NCBI RefSeq assembly: GCF_026967795.1
Contig: NZ_JAPVBH010000002.1
Coordinates: forward strand, 702,617-766,616
Source of the DNA: Modestobacter sp. VKM Ac-2986
GTDB taxonomy: Bacteria; Actinomycetota; Actinomycetes; Mycobacteriales; Geodermatophilaceae
Length of the DNA stretch: 64,000 bases
Direction of reading: 5' to 3'
Shown in pieces: positions 1 through 8,374 of the stretch. Position numbers and translations under genes: made by a program. The notes below the pieces were generated by a model. The model was not told the DNA's origin, searched no databases, and saw nothing but the letters and a program-made list of their open reading frames with translations. Within the stretch, counting starts at the first letter, position 1. The number at the start of each line of letters is the position of its first letter.

Positions 1-839
1 GTCCAGGTGCTGACGTCGACGGCCACGGTGACCGGGACGGTGTCGGGCAGCCCGGCGACCCGGGCGGCCAGCTCGTCCTCGGCGAGGTGCCGGGCGTGCG
101 GCCCCATCCCGACCAGCGTGCGCACCGCGGCGTGGTCGAGGGAGAGCACCTGCCGGTACGGGACGGTGGACACCGGCTCCAGGTGCGGCTCCAGTGCGGC
201 CGAGAGCCGGTCGGCCTTGGCCGGGTCGACGGTGAGCAGCCCGAGCGGCCCCACCAGCTCGGCGAGGTGGTCGACCGCCGGGGTCACCACGACCAACCGG
301 CCTCCCGGCGCCAGCACCCGCGCGGTCTCCGCGCCGTTGCGGGGCGCGAACACGACCAGCACCCGGTCGACGGCGGCGCTGCGCACCGGCCAGCCCGCCC
401 AGGAGTCGGCGACCACCGCCATCGCCCGCGGGTGCGCCCGCGCCGCCCGGCGGGCGGCGTAACGCGAGGCGTCCAGCACCACCCCGACCGCGTCCGGCGT
501 CCGGTCCAGGACCCCCGCCAGGTGTGCGCCGGTGCCACCGCCGAGGTCCAGCAGCGTGCGTGGCGGCGGGCCGGCGAGCACCGCGTCGGCCAGTGCCGCC
601 GTGATCCCGGCGTAGTGGCCGGCGGCCAGGAAGTCCGCGCGGTCGGCGACCATGGCCGCGGAGTCACCGGCGTGCGGACTGCCACCGGCCGGGAGCAACG
701 TCACGTGACCCTGACGCGCGCGGTCGAAGGCGTGTCCCGCCGGGCAGCGCAGGCCGGCGCCGTCGACGGCGAGCCCCTGGCCGCAGACCGGGCAGGCCAG
801 GACGGCGACCGCGGCGGCGGGCAGCGCGGGCAGGGTCAT
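1..839 (-). CDS. RlmA-like 23S rRNA guanine methyltransferase (partial, C-terminus beyond left edge)
   Basis: Predicted SAM-dependent methyltransferase of the RlmA/TlrB type, which methylates N1 of a guanine in 23S rRNA. At least 279 residues are visible; the C-terminus runs off the window. From the ATG at 839 the N-terminus shows a zinc-ribbon pattern (C16, C19, C32, H36) followed by FDRARQGHVTLL, typical of the family. A Rossmann core with LDLGGGTG (residues ~98-104) follows. The ATG overlaps the stop of the upstream phosphodiesterase gene by 4 bp, so the two are probably translated together. Which guanine is the target, and whether it gives macrolide resistance as TlrB does, cannot be read from the sequence. 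Confidence 0.85.
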   Translation of the reverse strand, partial: MTLPALPAAAVAVLACPVCGQGLAVDGAGLRCPAGHAFDRARQGHVTLLPAGGSPHAGDSAAMVADRADFLAAGHYAGITAALADAVLAGPPPRTLLDLGGGTGAHLAGVLDRTPDAVGVVLDASRYAARRAARAHPRAMAVVADSWAGWPVRSAAVDRVLVVFAPRNGAETARVLAPGGRLVVVTPAVDHLAELVGPLGLLTVDPAKADRLSAALEPHLEPVSTVPYRQVLSLDHAAVRTLVGMGPHARHLAEDELAARVAGLPDTVPVTVAVDVSTW

Positions 840-1348
840 CGGGTCCGCACCGGCAGCCGGTGCAGCGTGACCTCCCCGAGGCGGCCCTCCGCGACGACCC
901 CGGTCAGGTAGGTGGGGTGCGGCTGCCTGCGCCGGTCGGTCGGCGAGCCGGGGTTGAGCAGCCGCAGCCCGCCGGGGGCCGTCGTGTCCCAGGGGATGTG
1001 ACTGTGGCCGAAGACCAGCACGTCGGTGTCCGGGAAGCGCTCGGCACAGCGCCGCTCCCGGCCAGCTGCGTCGCCGGTCTCGTGGACGACGGCGAGGCGG
1101 ACGCCCGCCAGCTCCACACGGGCGACCTCCGGCAGCCGCGCACGCAGGGCACCGTGGTCGTTGTTGCCGTACACCCCGACCAGCCGGCGGGACCGCTGCT
1201 CGAGCTCGTCCAGGAGCGCCACGTCGACCCAGTCCCCCGCGTGCACGACGACGTCGGCGTCCTCGATCCGCTGCCACAGCTCCGCGGGCAGGTCACGCGC
1301 CCGCTTCGGCAGGTGGGTGTCGGAGATGAACACCACGGAAATCGACAC
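836..1348 (-). CDS. YfcE/MJ0936-type metallophosphoesterase
   Basis: A 170-residue calcineurin-like phosphodiesterase, probably cytoplasmic. The five metal-ligand motifs of the family are present in order: SDTHLP (residues ~9-14), HAGDW, YGNNDH, VVHE and FGHSHIP, with LNPGSPTDRR near the end as in YfcE/MJ0936 proteins. Such enzymes hydrolyse phosphodiesters in vitro; the natural substrate is usually unknown. The start is GTG. A GACGAT box lies 6 nt before it and no Shine-Dalgarno sequence is visible, so the message may be leaderless. The gene overlaps the RlmA-like gene downstream by 4 bp. Confidence 0.85.
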   Translation of the reverse strand: MSISVVFISDTHLPKRARDLPAELWQRIEDADVVVHAGDWVDVALLDELEQRSRRLVGVYGNNDHGALRARLPEVARVELAGVRLAVVHETGDAAGRERRCAERFPDTDVLVFGHSHIPWDTTAPGGLRLLNPGSPTDRRRQPHPTYLTGVVAEGRLGEVTLHRLPVRTR

Positions 1349-1425
1349 CGGTGCATCGTCTCAGCCCGCTACCTTCGGGCATCGGCCGACAACGCGGCCG
1401 TCAGTTCGACGATCGAGGACCCCAC

Positions 1426-2946
1426 GTGAGCAGTTCCGCCGCCAAGTCCACCGGCTCCGGCCCCGTCCTGGGCGACGAGCCCTACCCGAAGCGGTGGCTG
1501 GCGCTGGCCGTCATCGCCGTGACGGTGCTGATGATCGTGCTCGACGCGACCATCGTGAACATCGCCCTGCCGGCGGTCTCCACCGACCTGGCCATCACGG
1601 CGGCGAACCAGCAGTGGATCGTCACCGCCTACACCCTGACCTTCGGCGGGCTGCTGCTGCTCGGTGGCCGGATCGCCGACTTCTGGGGCCGCAAGCGCAC
1701 CTACCTCGTCGGCGCCGTCGGCTTCGCCCTCGCCTCGGCCCTCGGTGGCCTCGCGGTCAACGAGGAGATGCTGTTCGCCGCCCGCGCCCTCCAGGGTGCC
1801 TTCGGGGCACTCCTCGGCCCGGCCTCGCTCGCGCTGATCACGGTCCTGTTCACCGACGCCGCCGAGCGCGCCAAGGCCTTCGCCGTCTACGGCGCGATCG
1901 CCGGTGGTGGATCGGCGGTGGGCCTGCTGCTGGGCGGGGTGCTCACCGAGTACGCCGACTGGCGCTGGTGCTTCTGGGTCAACGTGCCGGTCGCGCTCAT
2001 CGCGGTCCTGGCTGCCATCCGGGTCGTGCCGGAGAGCCGGGCCCCCGGTGACGCGAGCTACGACGTGCCCGGCGCGGTCCTCGTCACCGTCGGCCTGGCC
2101 TCGCTGGTCTACGGGTTCACCAAGGTCGCGCAGGCCTCGCAGGAGGACCCGCAGGAGAACGCCTGGACCGACGGCACCGCGCTGACGTTCATCGTCGTCG
2201 GCCTGCTGCTGGTGGCGGCGTTCGTCGTCGTGGAGTTCAAGGTGCGCAACCCGCTGCTGCCGATGCGGCTGGTGCTCGACCGCAACCGGGGCGGGGCCTA
2301 CCTGACCTCCACGCTGGTCGGTGCCGGGCTCATCGGGTCCTTCTTCTTCCTGAGCCTGTACTTCCAGGAGGTGCTCGGCTACACCCCGGTGGCGACCGGG
2401 TTCGCCTCGCTGCCCACCACCCTCGGGGTGCTCATCGCCGCCGGTGCGGCCAGCGCGCTCGTGCCCCGCATCGGGCCCAAGCCGCTGATGGTGCTCGGTG
2501 GCCTGCTCGCCGCCGGCGGGCTGTTCGTGCTGTCCTTCCTGGACGTCGGGACGTCGTTCTGGACGATCCCCTTCCCCGGCCAGCTGCTGCTGGGCCTGGG
2601 CCTGGGCTTCACGTTCGTGCCGCTGTCGAACCTGGCACTGGTGGGCATCGGGGAGCACGACGCCGGGGCCGCCAGCGCGGTGCTGCAGGCGGTGCAGCAG
2701 ATCGGTGCCTCCATCGGCACGGCGCTGCTGGCCACGCTGTCGGTGGGCGCCATCACCGCGGCGCTGACCGACCGGCCGGCCACCCAGCAGGACCCGGCCG
2801 CCGCGCTGGAGGCGCAGGTCGCCGGCTACACGACCGCCTTCACCTGGGCCGCCGTGCTGCTGCTGATCGGCGCCGTGGTCTCCGCGGTGCTGATCAAGGC
2901 CACCAAGGACGACCTGCCGACCGACGCCCCGGTGCACGCCGGCTGA
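1426..2946 (+). CDS. DHA2-family MFS drug exporter (EmrB/QacA type)
   Basis: A 506-residue major facilitator of the 14-helix DHA2 group, expected to export hydrophobic or cationic drugs in exchange for protons. Early residues show LDATIVNIALP (motif D1), then QQWIVTAYTL and GGRIADFWGRKR (motif A). GAIAGGGSAVGLLLGG matches motif C of antiporters. The GTG at 1426 is chosen because GAGGAC lies just upstream; an upstream in-frame ATG at 1351 would add an unlikely Arg/Gly-rich tail. It is closely similar to the exporter at 55933-57474. No regulator gene is adjacent. A strong hairpin follows. Confidence 0.87.
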   Translation: MSSSAAKSTGSGPVLGDEPYPKRWLALAVIAVTVLMIVLDATIVNIALPAVSTDLAITAANQQWIVTAYTLTFGGLLLLGGRIADFWGRKRTYLVGAVGFALASALGGLAVNEEMLFAARALQGAFGALLGPASLALITVLFTDAAERAKAFAVYGAIAGGGSAVGLLLGGVLTEYADWRWCFWVNVPVALIAVLAAIRVVPESRAPGDASYDVPGAVLVTVGLASLVYGFTKVAQASQEDPQENAWTDGTALTFIVVGLLLVAAFVVVEFKVRNPLLPMRLVLDRNRGGAYLTSTLVGAGLIGSFFFLSLYFQEVLGYTPVATGFASLPTTLGVLIAAGAASALVPRIGPKPLMVLGGLLAAGGLFVLSFLDVGTSFWTIPFPGQLLLGLGLGFTFVPLSNLALVGIGEHDAGAASAVLQAVQQIGASIGTALLATLSVGAITAALTDRPATQQDPAAALEAQVAGYTTAFTWAAVLLLIGAVVSAVLIKATKDDLPTDAPVHAG

Positions 2947-2981
2947 GGGAGGACCCCTCGCCCCGCGCCGGGGCCCGCACC

Positions 2982-3015
2982 GGACGCCCGTCTCCCCTCC
3001 GGGAGGCGGGCGTCC
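2982..3015. terminator. hairpin after the DHA2 exporter gene
   Basis: Inverted repeat with 15-bp arms (one G-T pair) around a 4-nt loop, starting GGACGCCCG and ending CGGGCGTCC, 35 bp after the stop at 2946. There is no T-run, as is common for terminators in very GC-rich actinobacteria. Confidence 0.7.
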
Positions 3016-3030
3016 GTCGTTGCGGCGTCA

Positions 3031-3079
3031 CTGCAGGGCCCTGCCGCGAGCCTGCGAGAGGTGGGGGCAGCGGGGTCCG
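3031..3079. terminator. dispersed GC-rich hairpin element, copy 1
   Basis: One copy of the element family described in the findings (CTGCAGGGCCC...GGTGGGGGCAGCGGGGTCC). It ends right at the stop of the CDF gene (minus strand) and so lies between two convergent genes. The left outer arm is partly degraded. Confidence 0.55.
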
Positions 3080-4021
3080 TCAGTCGTGGACGGGTGACTC
3101 GTGGCTGCGGTGCGCGGGTGACTCGAGCTGGAAGGTGCAGTGCGCGAGGTCGAAGTGGCCGCCCAGGCACTCCGACAGCGAGTCGAGCACCCGGCCACCG
3201 TGCCCCTCGGCGAGCACGTCGTCGTGCACGACGACGTGGGCCGACAGCACCGGCAGGCCCGAGGTGATCGTCCAGGCGTGCAGGTCGTGCACCCCCAGGA
3301 CGCCGGGGACGGCGAGCACGTGCACCCGGACGTCGTCGAGGTCGACACCGCGGGGCGCGGCCTCGAGCAGGACGTCGAGGGCCTCGCGCAGCAGCGACCA
3401 GGCCCGCGGCAGGACCAGCGCGCCCACGGCCAGCGAGGCGACGACGTCGGCGCCGGTCCAGCCGGTGGTGAGGATGACCAGGGCGGCGGCGATGACCGCC
3501 ACCGAGCCGAGCGCGTCGCCGACGACCTCCAGGTAGGCGCCGCGGGTGTTCAACGACTCCCCCTGCCCGGCGTGCAGCAGTGCCAGCGACCCGACGTTGA
3601 CGACCAGGCCGACGAGGGCCACCCCGAGCATCCAGCCCGAGTGGATGTCGGGCGGGTCGCCGATCCGCCGGACGGCCTCGACGACCACGTACACCCCGAC
3701 GCCGAGCAGCAGCAGGCCGTTGGCGACGGCGGCGAGCACCTCGAGCCGCTGCAGACCGAAGGTGCGCCGGCCGCGGGCGGGCCGCTGGGCCAGGGTGACC
3801 GCGCCCAGCGCCATGCCGATGCCCAGGGCGTCCGTCGCCATGTGCGCGGCGTCGGCCAGCAGCGCCAGCGACCCCGAGACCAGCGCGCCGACGACCTCGA
3901 CGACGAAGACGCTGCCGGTCAGCGCGAGGACGACGGCCAGCCGCCTCCGGTGCCCGGCCGACACGGTGCCCGAGCCGTGCTCGGCACCGTGACGGTGCGC
4001 CGCACCGTGGTCGTGCCCCAT
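3080..4021 (-). CDS. cation diffusion facilitator (CzcD/ZitB-like Zn/Co/Cd efflux)
   Basis: A 313-residue CDF transporter, expected to exchange cytoplasmic divalent metal (Zn, Co or Cd) for protons. The N-terminus is His-rich (MGHDHG, HRHGAEHG). HMATD and a later EVVGDALGS supply the two Asp/His pairs of the Zn-CDF transport site. Six membrane spans precede a soluble C-terminal domain containing GVHDLHAW, the dimeric metal-sensing fold. The ATG at 4021 has GAGGGGGAC in front. An upstream in-frame ATG at 4054 is less likely because it falls inside the 26-bp palindrome that looks like the operator. Confidence 0.87.
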   Translation of the reverse strand: MGHDHGAAHRHGAEHGSGTVSAGHRRRLAVVLALTGSVFVVEVVGALVSGSLALLADAAHMATDALGIGMALGAVTLAQRPARGRRTFGLQRLEVLAAVANGLLLLGVGVYVVVEAVRRIGDPPDIHSGWMLGVALVGLVVNVGSLALLHAGQGESLNTRGAYLEVVGDALGSVAVIAAALVILTTGWTGADVVASLAVGALVLPRAWSLLREALDVLLEAAPRGVDLDDVRVHVLAVPGVLGVHDLHAWTITSGLPVLSAHVVVHDDVLAEGHGGRVLDSLSECLGGHFDLAHCTFQLESPAHRSHESPVHD

Positions 4022-4047
4022 CGCCGTCCCCCTCGCTGACCAGTGTC

Positions 4048-4073
4048 CTGACATGCAGGATGCCGCATGTCAG
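4048..4073. promoter_or_regulatory. 26-bp perfect palindrome upstream of the CDF gene, candidate metal-responsive operator
   Basis: Arms CTGACATGC and GCATGTCAG pair perfectly (9 bp) around AGGATGCC. The palindrome ends 27 bp before the CDF start at 4021, in the expected promoter region. CDF genes are commonly controlled by ArsR-, MerR- or TetR-type sensors binding such sites. No regulator gene is adjacent, so a regulator encoded elsewhere is inferred. Confidence 0.55.
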
Positions 4074-4148
4074 ACCCGAAAGCCAGGCGCCCCACGCCGA
4101 CCACCCCGACCGGGACGGCGAGCGACCGTCGCGCGAGGTGCTGGCGAG

Positions 4149-4315
4149 GGCGAGGGTCAGGCCCCCTCGCAGGGTCCCGCCGCGAGGGACGAGCGGTGGG
4201 GGGCGAGGGTCAGGCCCCCTCGCAGGGTCCCGCCGCGAGGCACGAGCGGTGGGGGGCGAGGGTCAGGCCCCCTCGCAGGGTCCCGCCGCGAGGCACGAGC
4301 GGTGGGGGGCGAGGG
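4149..4315. repeat. three tandem 53-bp repeats plus a partial fourth
   Basis: A 53-bp unit starts at 4149, 4202 and 4255, with 8 bases of a fourth from 4308. Copies differ at one base (CGAGGGACG in the first against CGAGGCACG). The unit carries the same core as the hairpin elements seen at other gene ends. The array lies just past the stop of the M23 peptidase gene (4325, minus strand) and may be a multiplied terminator. Confidence 0.85.
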
Positions 4316-4324
4316 GGTCCTTCA

Positions 4325-5482
4325 TCAGATCGCGACGCCGCGCTCGCGGAGCCACGGCAGCGGGTCGATGCGGGTGCCGTCGATGCCGCCCACGTGCACC
4401 TCGAAGTGCAGGTGCGGCCCGGTGGACTGGCCGCGGTTGCCCAGCAGCGCGATCGTGTCGCCGGCCCGCACGCGCTGCCCCTCGGCCACCAGGATCTCCT
4501 GCATGTGGCCGTAGACGGTGACGTCACCGTTCTCGTGCTGGACGTAGACGGCCAGGCCGAAGCCGCTGGCCGCGCCGGCCCGGACGACGACGCCGTCCAT
4601 GACCGCGTACTCGGGCGTGCCGATCGGGGCGGCGAAGTCGATGCCGGCGTGCAGGGTGCCCCAGCGGTTGCCGAACCCACTGGTGAGCCGGGCGCCCTGG
4701 ACGGGCAGCACCGCGTCGGGGCGCGCGGCCTCCGCGGCAGCGGCGGCCGCGGCCGCGGCTGCGGCGGCGGCTGCGTCCGAGGCGACCCGGTCGGCCTCGG
4801 CCTGCACCCGCGCAGCGGCGGCCTGCTCGTCCTCGCGCTCGGCCCGGCTGGCCAGCAGTTGCTGTAGCCGGGAGGCGGCGACGTCCTCGGTGAGCGCGGG
4901 CTGCTCGGCCTGCAGCAGGCCCAGCTCGGCGGCGACACTGGTCGGCCGGTCGGCGTCAGCGGCGCGGGCGACGTCCACCGGGTTGCCGGCAGCGGTGAGG
5001 GCCAGCCCGGCCACGCCGAGCAAGGCCGCGGTGACGACCAGCCGCGGGCGGCCCATCGGGGTGCGTCGGCGGCGGCGGTGCCCACCGGTGGCCAGCCGTG
5101 CCACGACCTGCTCGGCGGTGAGCTCGGCGACCGGGGCGCGGCCGACGGGCTGCGGGTGGGCCGCGCCGGCGGCGAGCAGCGCGTCGACGTCGAGGGCGAG
5201 CGGCCAGGCGTCGCCGTGACCCGGGAGCGCGGCACTCGCCGGCAGAGACCGGTCGATGGGGCCGGCCCCCACGGGGCAGGTGGTCGAGGCGCTCAGCGGG
5301 GAGGCCCCCCGCAGGCGGCGGGACCGGCCGGTGAGCCGGCGGACGAGGGCGGTGACGGGCGCCGACTCCGGCACCTCGGGGCTCGCGGGCGACGGGGCGA
5401 CAGCTGAGCCGCCGGCCTGGACGGGAGCACTACGGCGCACCGTCCCGTCGTCGTCGAGCCGGGCGAGATGTTGCGGGTCCAT
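4325..5482 (-). CDS. membrane-anchored M23 (LytM-type) peptidase
   Basis: A 385-residue protein with a C-terminal M23 domain that should cut peptidoglycan cross-links, or act as a LytM activator. Catalytic motifs are present: HAGIDF (HxxxD) and HLHFEVH (HxH) near the C-terminus. About 145 residues of Pro/Ala-rich, probably cytoplasmic sequence precede one membrane span (residues ~147-165). An Ala/Glu/Arg coiled coil with a run of about 15 alanines links it to the peptidase domain, suggesting type II topology with the enzyme outside. The ATG at 5482 follows GGAAGACAGG; an upstream ATG at 5572 has no such site. Confidence 0.85.
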   Translation of the reverse strand: MDPQHLARLDDDGTVRRSAPVQAGGSAVAPSPASPEVPESAPVTALVRRLTGRSRRLRGASPLSASTTCPVGAGPIDRSLPASAALPGHGDAWPLALDVDALLAAGAAHPQPVGRAPVAELTAEQVVARLATGGHRRRRRTPMGRPRLVVTAALLGVAGLALTAAGNPVDVARAADADRPTSVAAELGLLQAEQPALTEDVAASRLQQLLASRAEREDEQAAAARVQAEADRVASDAAAAAAAAAAAAAAEAARPDAVLPVQGARLTSGFGNRWGTLHAGIDFAAPIGTPEYAVMDGVVVRAGAASGFGLAVYVQHENGDVTVYGHMQEILVAEGQRVRAGDTIALLGNRGQSTGPHLHFEVHVGGIDGTRIDPLPWLRERGVAI

Positions 5483-5535
5483 GCACCTGTCTTCCGTCGG
5501 CGTCGTGCTGGGGCGGCGCCCATGTAAACACGATG

Positions 5536-5551
5536 TGATCACTTCGTGATC
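5536..5551. promoter_or_regulatory. short inverted repeat upstream of the M23 peptidase gene
   Basis: GATCAC-TTC-GTGATC lies about 55 bp before the peptidase start, in a 274-bp intergenic stretch with no other gene (5483-5756). It could bind a dimeric regulator. No known consensus is matched, so the role is open. Confidence 0.3.
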
Positions 5552-5756
5552 TGCCGAAGGCCACATGCACACGGGGTCAAGTGGTCAGCGTCACAACAGC
5601 AAGTGCCAAACGGGGACGGTCCGTCACGGCATGACTGCCCGCGGTTCATGACTCGAACGCGCCGGTCCGGGTAGGTCCAGACCACCTGCACCGGGCACCG
5701 TCCCCGCTGACCACCGTCGCGGACCTCCCGGCGCCTCCGAGACCGAGGAGCACCCC

Positions 5757-6938
5757 ATGCGCGCAGTGACCTGGCACGGCCGGGACGACGTCCGCGTCGA
5801 CACCGTGCCCGACCCGACCATCCAGGACCCGACCGACGTCATCGTGGAGATCACCTCCACCGGCATCTGCGGGTCCGACCTCCACCTGATCGAGGTGATG
5901 GCGCCGTTCATGACCGTGGGCGACGTGATGGGCCACGAGCCGATGGGCGTCGTGCGCGAGGTCGGTGCCGGCGTCACCGAGCTCAAGGCCGGCGACCGGG
6001 TCGTCGTCCCGTTCAACATCTCCTGCGGCACCTGCTGGATGTGCGACCAGGGGCTGCAGAGCCAGTGCGAGACGACGCAGAACCGCGAGCAGGGCTACGG
6101 CGCCTCGCTGTTCGGCTACACCAAGCTGTACGGCCAGGTCCCCGGCGGGCAGGCGCAGTACCTGCGGGTCCCGTTCGGCAACACGCTGCCGATCAAGGTC
6201 CCGCACGGTCCGGCCGACGACCGGTTCGTCTACCTCTCCGACGTCCTGCCCACCGCCTGGCAGGCGGTGCAGTACGCCAACGTCAAGCCCGGCAGCTCGG
6301 TGCTGGTGCTGGGTCTGGGCCCGATCGGTGACATGGCCACCCGGATCGCGAAGCACCTGGGAGCCAGGCAGGTCATGGCCTCCGACGTCGTCCCGGAGCG
6401 GCTGGCCCGGGCCCGCGCCAACGGCATCGACGTCCTGGACTCCACCGACCAGGCCGACGTGGTCGCCTGGGTGCGCGAGAAGACCGACGGCCGCGGGCCG
6501 GACGCCGTCATCGACGCCGTCGGCATGGAGGCCCACGGCTCCCCCGGCGCGAAGTTCGCCCAGAAGGCCAGCGCGATCGTGCCCGACGGGATCATGGAGA
6601 AGGTCATGCAGGTCGCCGGCATCGACCGGATGGCCGCGGTGAACACCGCGATCGAGGCCGTCCGCCGCGGCGGCACCATCTCGCTGTCCGGCGTCTACGG
6701 CGGCGCGACCGACCCGATGCCGCTGGCGCAGATGTTCGACAAGCAGGTCGAGCTGCGGATGGGCCAGGCCAACGTCTGGCGCTGGGTGCCCGACATCCTG
6801 CCGCTGCTCACCGACGCCGACCCGCTGGGCGTGGACTCCTTCGCCACGCACCACGTGCCGCTGGAGCAGGCGCCGCAGGCCTACGAGTCCTTCCGGCAGA
6901 AGCAGGACGGCGCGGTCAAGGTGCTGCTGCAGCCCTGA
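5757..6938 (+). CDS. zinc-dependent alcohol dehydrogenase (glutathione-independent formaldehyde dehydrogenase type)
   Basis: A 393-residue medium-chain dehydrogenase expected to oxidise alcohols or aldehyde hydrates with NAD(P). CGSDLH (Cys ~38) and GHEPMG supply catalytic zinc ligands; CGTCWMC plus a Cys eight residues on form the structural zinc lobe. GLGPIGDMA starts the Rossmann fold. The length and an insert around residues 255-290 resemble the glutathione-independent formaldehyde dehydrogenase subfamily more than classical ADH. The ATG has GAGGAG 6 nt upstream. It stands alone between its own promoter region and a hairpin. Confidence 0.87.
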   Translation: MRAVTWHGRDDVRVDTVPDPTIQDPTDVIVEITSTGICGSDLHLIEVMAPFMTVGDVMGHEPMGVVREVGAGVTELKAGDRVVVPFNISCGTCWMCDQGLQSQCETTQNREQGYGASLFGYTKLYGQVPGGQAQYLRVPFGNTLPIKVPHGPADDRFVYLSDVLPTAWQAVQYANVKPGSSVLVLGLGPIGDMATRIAKHLGARQVMASDVVPERLARARANGIDVLDSTDQADVVAWVREKTDGRGPDAVIDAVGMEAHGSPGAKFAQKASAIVPDGIMEKVMQVAGIDRMAAVNTAIEAVRRGGTISLSGVYGGATDPMPLAQMFDKQVELRMGQANVWRWVPDILPLLTDADPLGVDSFATHHVPLEQAPQAYESFRQKQDGAVKVLLQP

Positions 6939-6951
6939 CCTGCACGGACAC

Positions 6952-6986
6952 GGGCCGCGCACGGGACGTCCGTCCCGGCGCGGCCC
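6952..6986. terminator. hairpin after the alcohol dehydrogenase gene
   Basis: GGGCCGCGC pairs with GCGCGGCCC, and inside it CGGGACG pairs with CGTCCCG around a 2-nt loop, with a single bulged A. It lies 13 bp after the stop. Confidence 0.7.
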
Positions 6987-7110
6987 CTGGTGCGCGGGAC
7001 GACGTGACCAGCCTCATGCAGGTCAGGGGCAGCGGAACCGGCCGCACTGCTCTTGGCTGGAGCGGGGCGCCACCCCCGCCCTCCCCGCACCGCCCCTGAG
7101 GAGCCCCGCC

Positions 7111-8319
7111 GTGCCCCGCGCGCTGCTCGCCCTGTCCATCGGTGCCTTCGGCATCGGCACGTCCGAGTTCGTGATCATGGGCATGCTCCCCCAGGTGGCC
7201 GACGACTTCTCCGTCTCGGTCGCCGCGGTCGGCATCCTGATCAGCGCCTACGCCCTCGGGGTCGTCATCGGGGCGCCGACGCTGACCGCGCTGGGCGTGC
7301 GGTTCACCCCGCGGCAGACCCTCATCGGGCTGATGGCGGTCTTCACGGTGGGCAACGCCCTCTCCGCGGCAGCCCCGACCTACGAGACGCTGATGGCCGC
7401 CCGGGTGATCACCGCGCTGGCACACGGCTCCTTCTTCGGCGTGGGCGCGGTCGCGGCCCGCACGCTGGTGCCCAAGGAGAAGGGCACCCAGGCGATCTCG
7501 CTGATGTTCGTCGGGCTGACGCTGGCCAACGTCATCGGCGTCCCCATCGGCACGTTCGTCGCCCAGCAGCAGAGCTGGCGGCTGGTGTTCGGCGGGGCCG
7601 CGGCGATCGGGCTGCTCACCATCGCCGGGCTGGTCGCCTGGATGCCGAAGGTGGCCGGGGCACCGACCGACCTGCGGCAGGAGCTGGGCGCCTTCCGCCG
7701 CCGGCAGGTCTGGCTGACCCTCGCCGTCACCACGATCGGCTTCGCCGCGCTGTTCTCCGTCTACAGCTACGTCAGCCCGATCCTCACCGACCTCTCCGGC
7801 ATGGGCGAGAACCGGGTCGTCTTCGTGCTCGCGCTGTTCGGGCTGGGCACGACCGCCGGCACCCTGCTCGGCGGCCGGCTGGGCGACCGGTACGGCTTCG
7901 TCTTCGTCACCGTCGGCCTGCTGGCCACCGCCGCGCTCCTGGTCGTGTTCACCGTCGTGGTCGTGAACCAGGTCGCCGCCGTCGTCCTGCTCGTCCTGTT
8001 CGGGGCGATCACGTTCTCCGGCGGCCCGGTCGTGCAGAACCGGGCGATCGAGGCGGCCCGGGTCCAGGGCGGCAGCCTGGTGTCCGCGGCCAACCAGGGG
8101 GCGTTCAACGCCGCCAACGCCCTGGGCGCCGCACTCGGCGCGGCCACACTGGACGCCGGCTGGGGCTACCGCGCCCCGATGTGGGTCGGTGCCGGGCTGG
8201 CGCTGCTGGGCGCCGGCCTGTCGGTGGTCGCACTGCGCAGCCAGCGGGCCGAGACCGCCCGCGACGCCACAGCTGCCGCAGCCGCGACCGAGGTGCCCGC
8301 TCCGCTGCGCGCCGCCTGA
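7111..8319 (+). CDS. 12-helix MFS transporter (AraJ/YdhP-like DHA1)
   Basis: A 402-residue major facilitator of the DHA1 sugar/drug efflux type. FGIGTSEFVIMGMLPQVA at the N-terminus is characteristic of the AraJ/YdhP/arabinose-efflux group. The second half shows GLGTTAGTLLGGRLGDRYG (motif A-like). The GTG at 7111 follows TGAGGAG. The substrate is not predictable. The next gene, an aldo/keto reductase, starts 55 bp on but has its own promoter-like box. Confidence 0.83.
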   Translation: MPRALLALSIGAFGIGTSEFVIMGMLPQVADDFSVSVAAVGILISAYALGVVIGAPTLTALGVRFTPRQTLIGLMAVFTVGNALSAAAPTYETLMAARVITALAHGSFFGVGAVAARTLVPKEKGTQAISLMFVGLTLANVIGVPIGTFVAQQQSWRLVFGGAAAIGLLTIAGLVAWMPKVAGAPTDLRQELGAFRRRQVWLTLAVTTIGFAALFSVYSYVSPILTDLSGMGENRVVFVLALFGLGTTAGTLLGGRLGDRYGFVFVTVGLLATAALLVVFTVVVVNQVAAVVLLVLFGAITFSGGPVVQNRAIEAARVQGGSLVSAANQGAFNAANALGAALGAATLDAGWGYRAPMWVGAGLALLGAGLSVVALRSQRAETARDATAAAAATEVPAPLRAA

Positions 8320-8374
8320 CGGGGTACGGCGTCCGGCGATGTGCAGCGGCGACGCCCGGGGGTAGGGCGGGGGC

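Noticed and set aside
4149..4315. CRISPR array
   Set aside because: The 53-bp units are contiguous without unique spacers, and there are no cas genes.
5483..5756. c-di-AMP (ydaO) riboswitch before the M23 peptidase gene
   Set aside because: Such riboswitches often precede wall hydrolase genes in actinobacteria, but the conserved ydaO core segments are not visible on either strand here.
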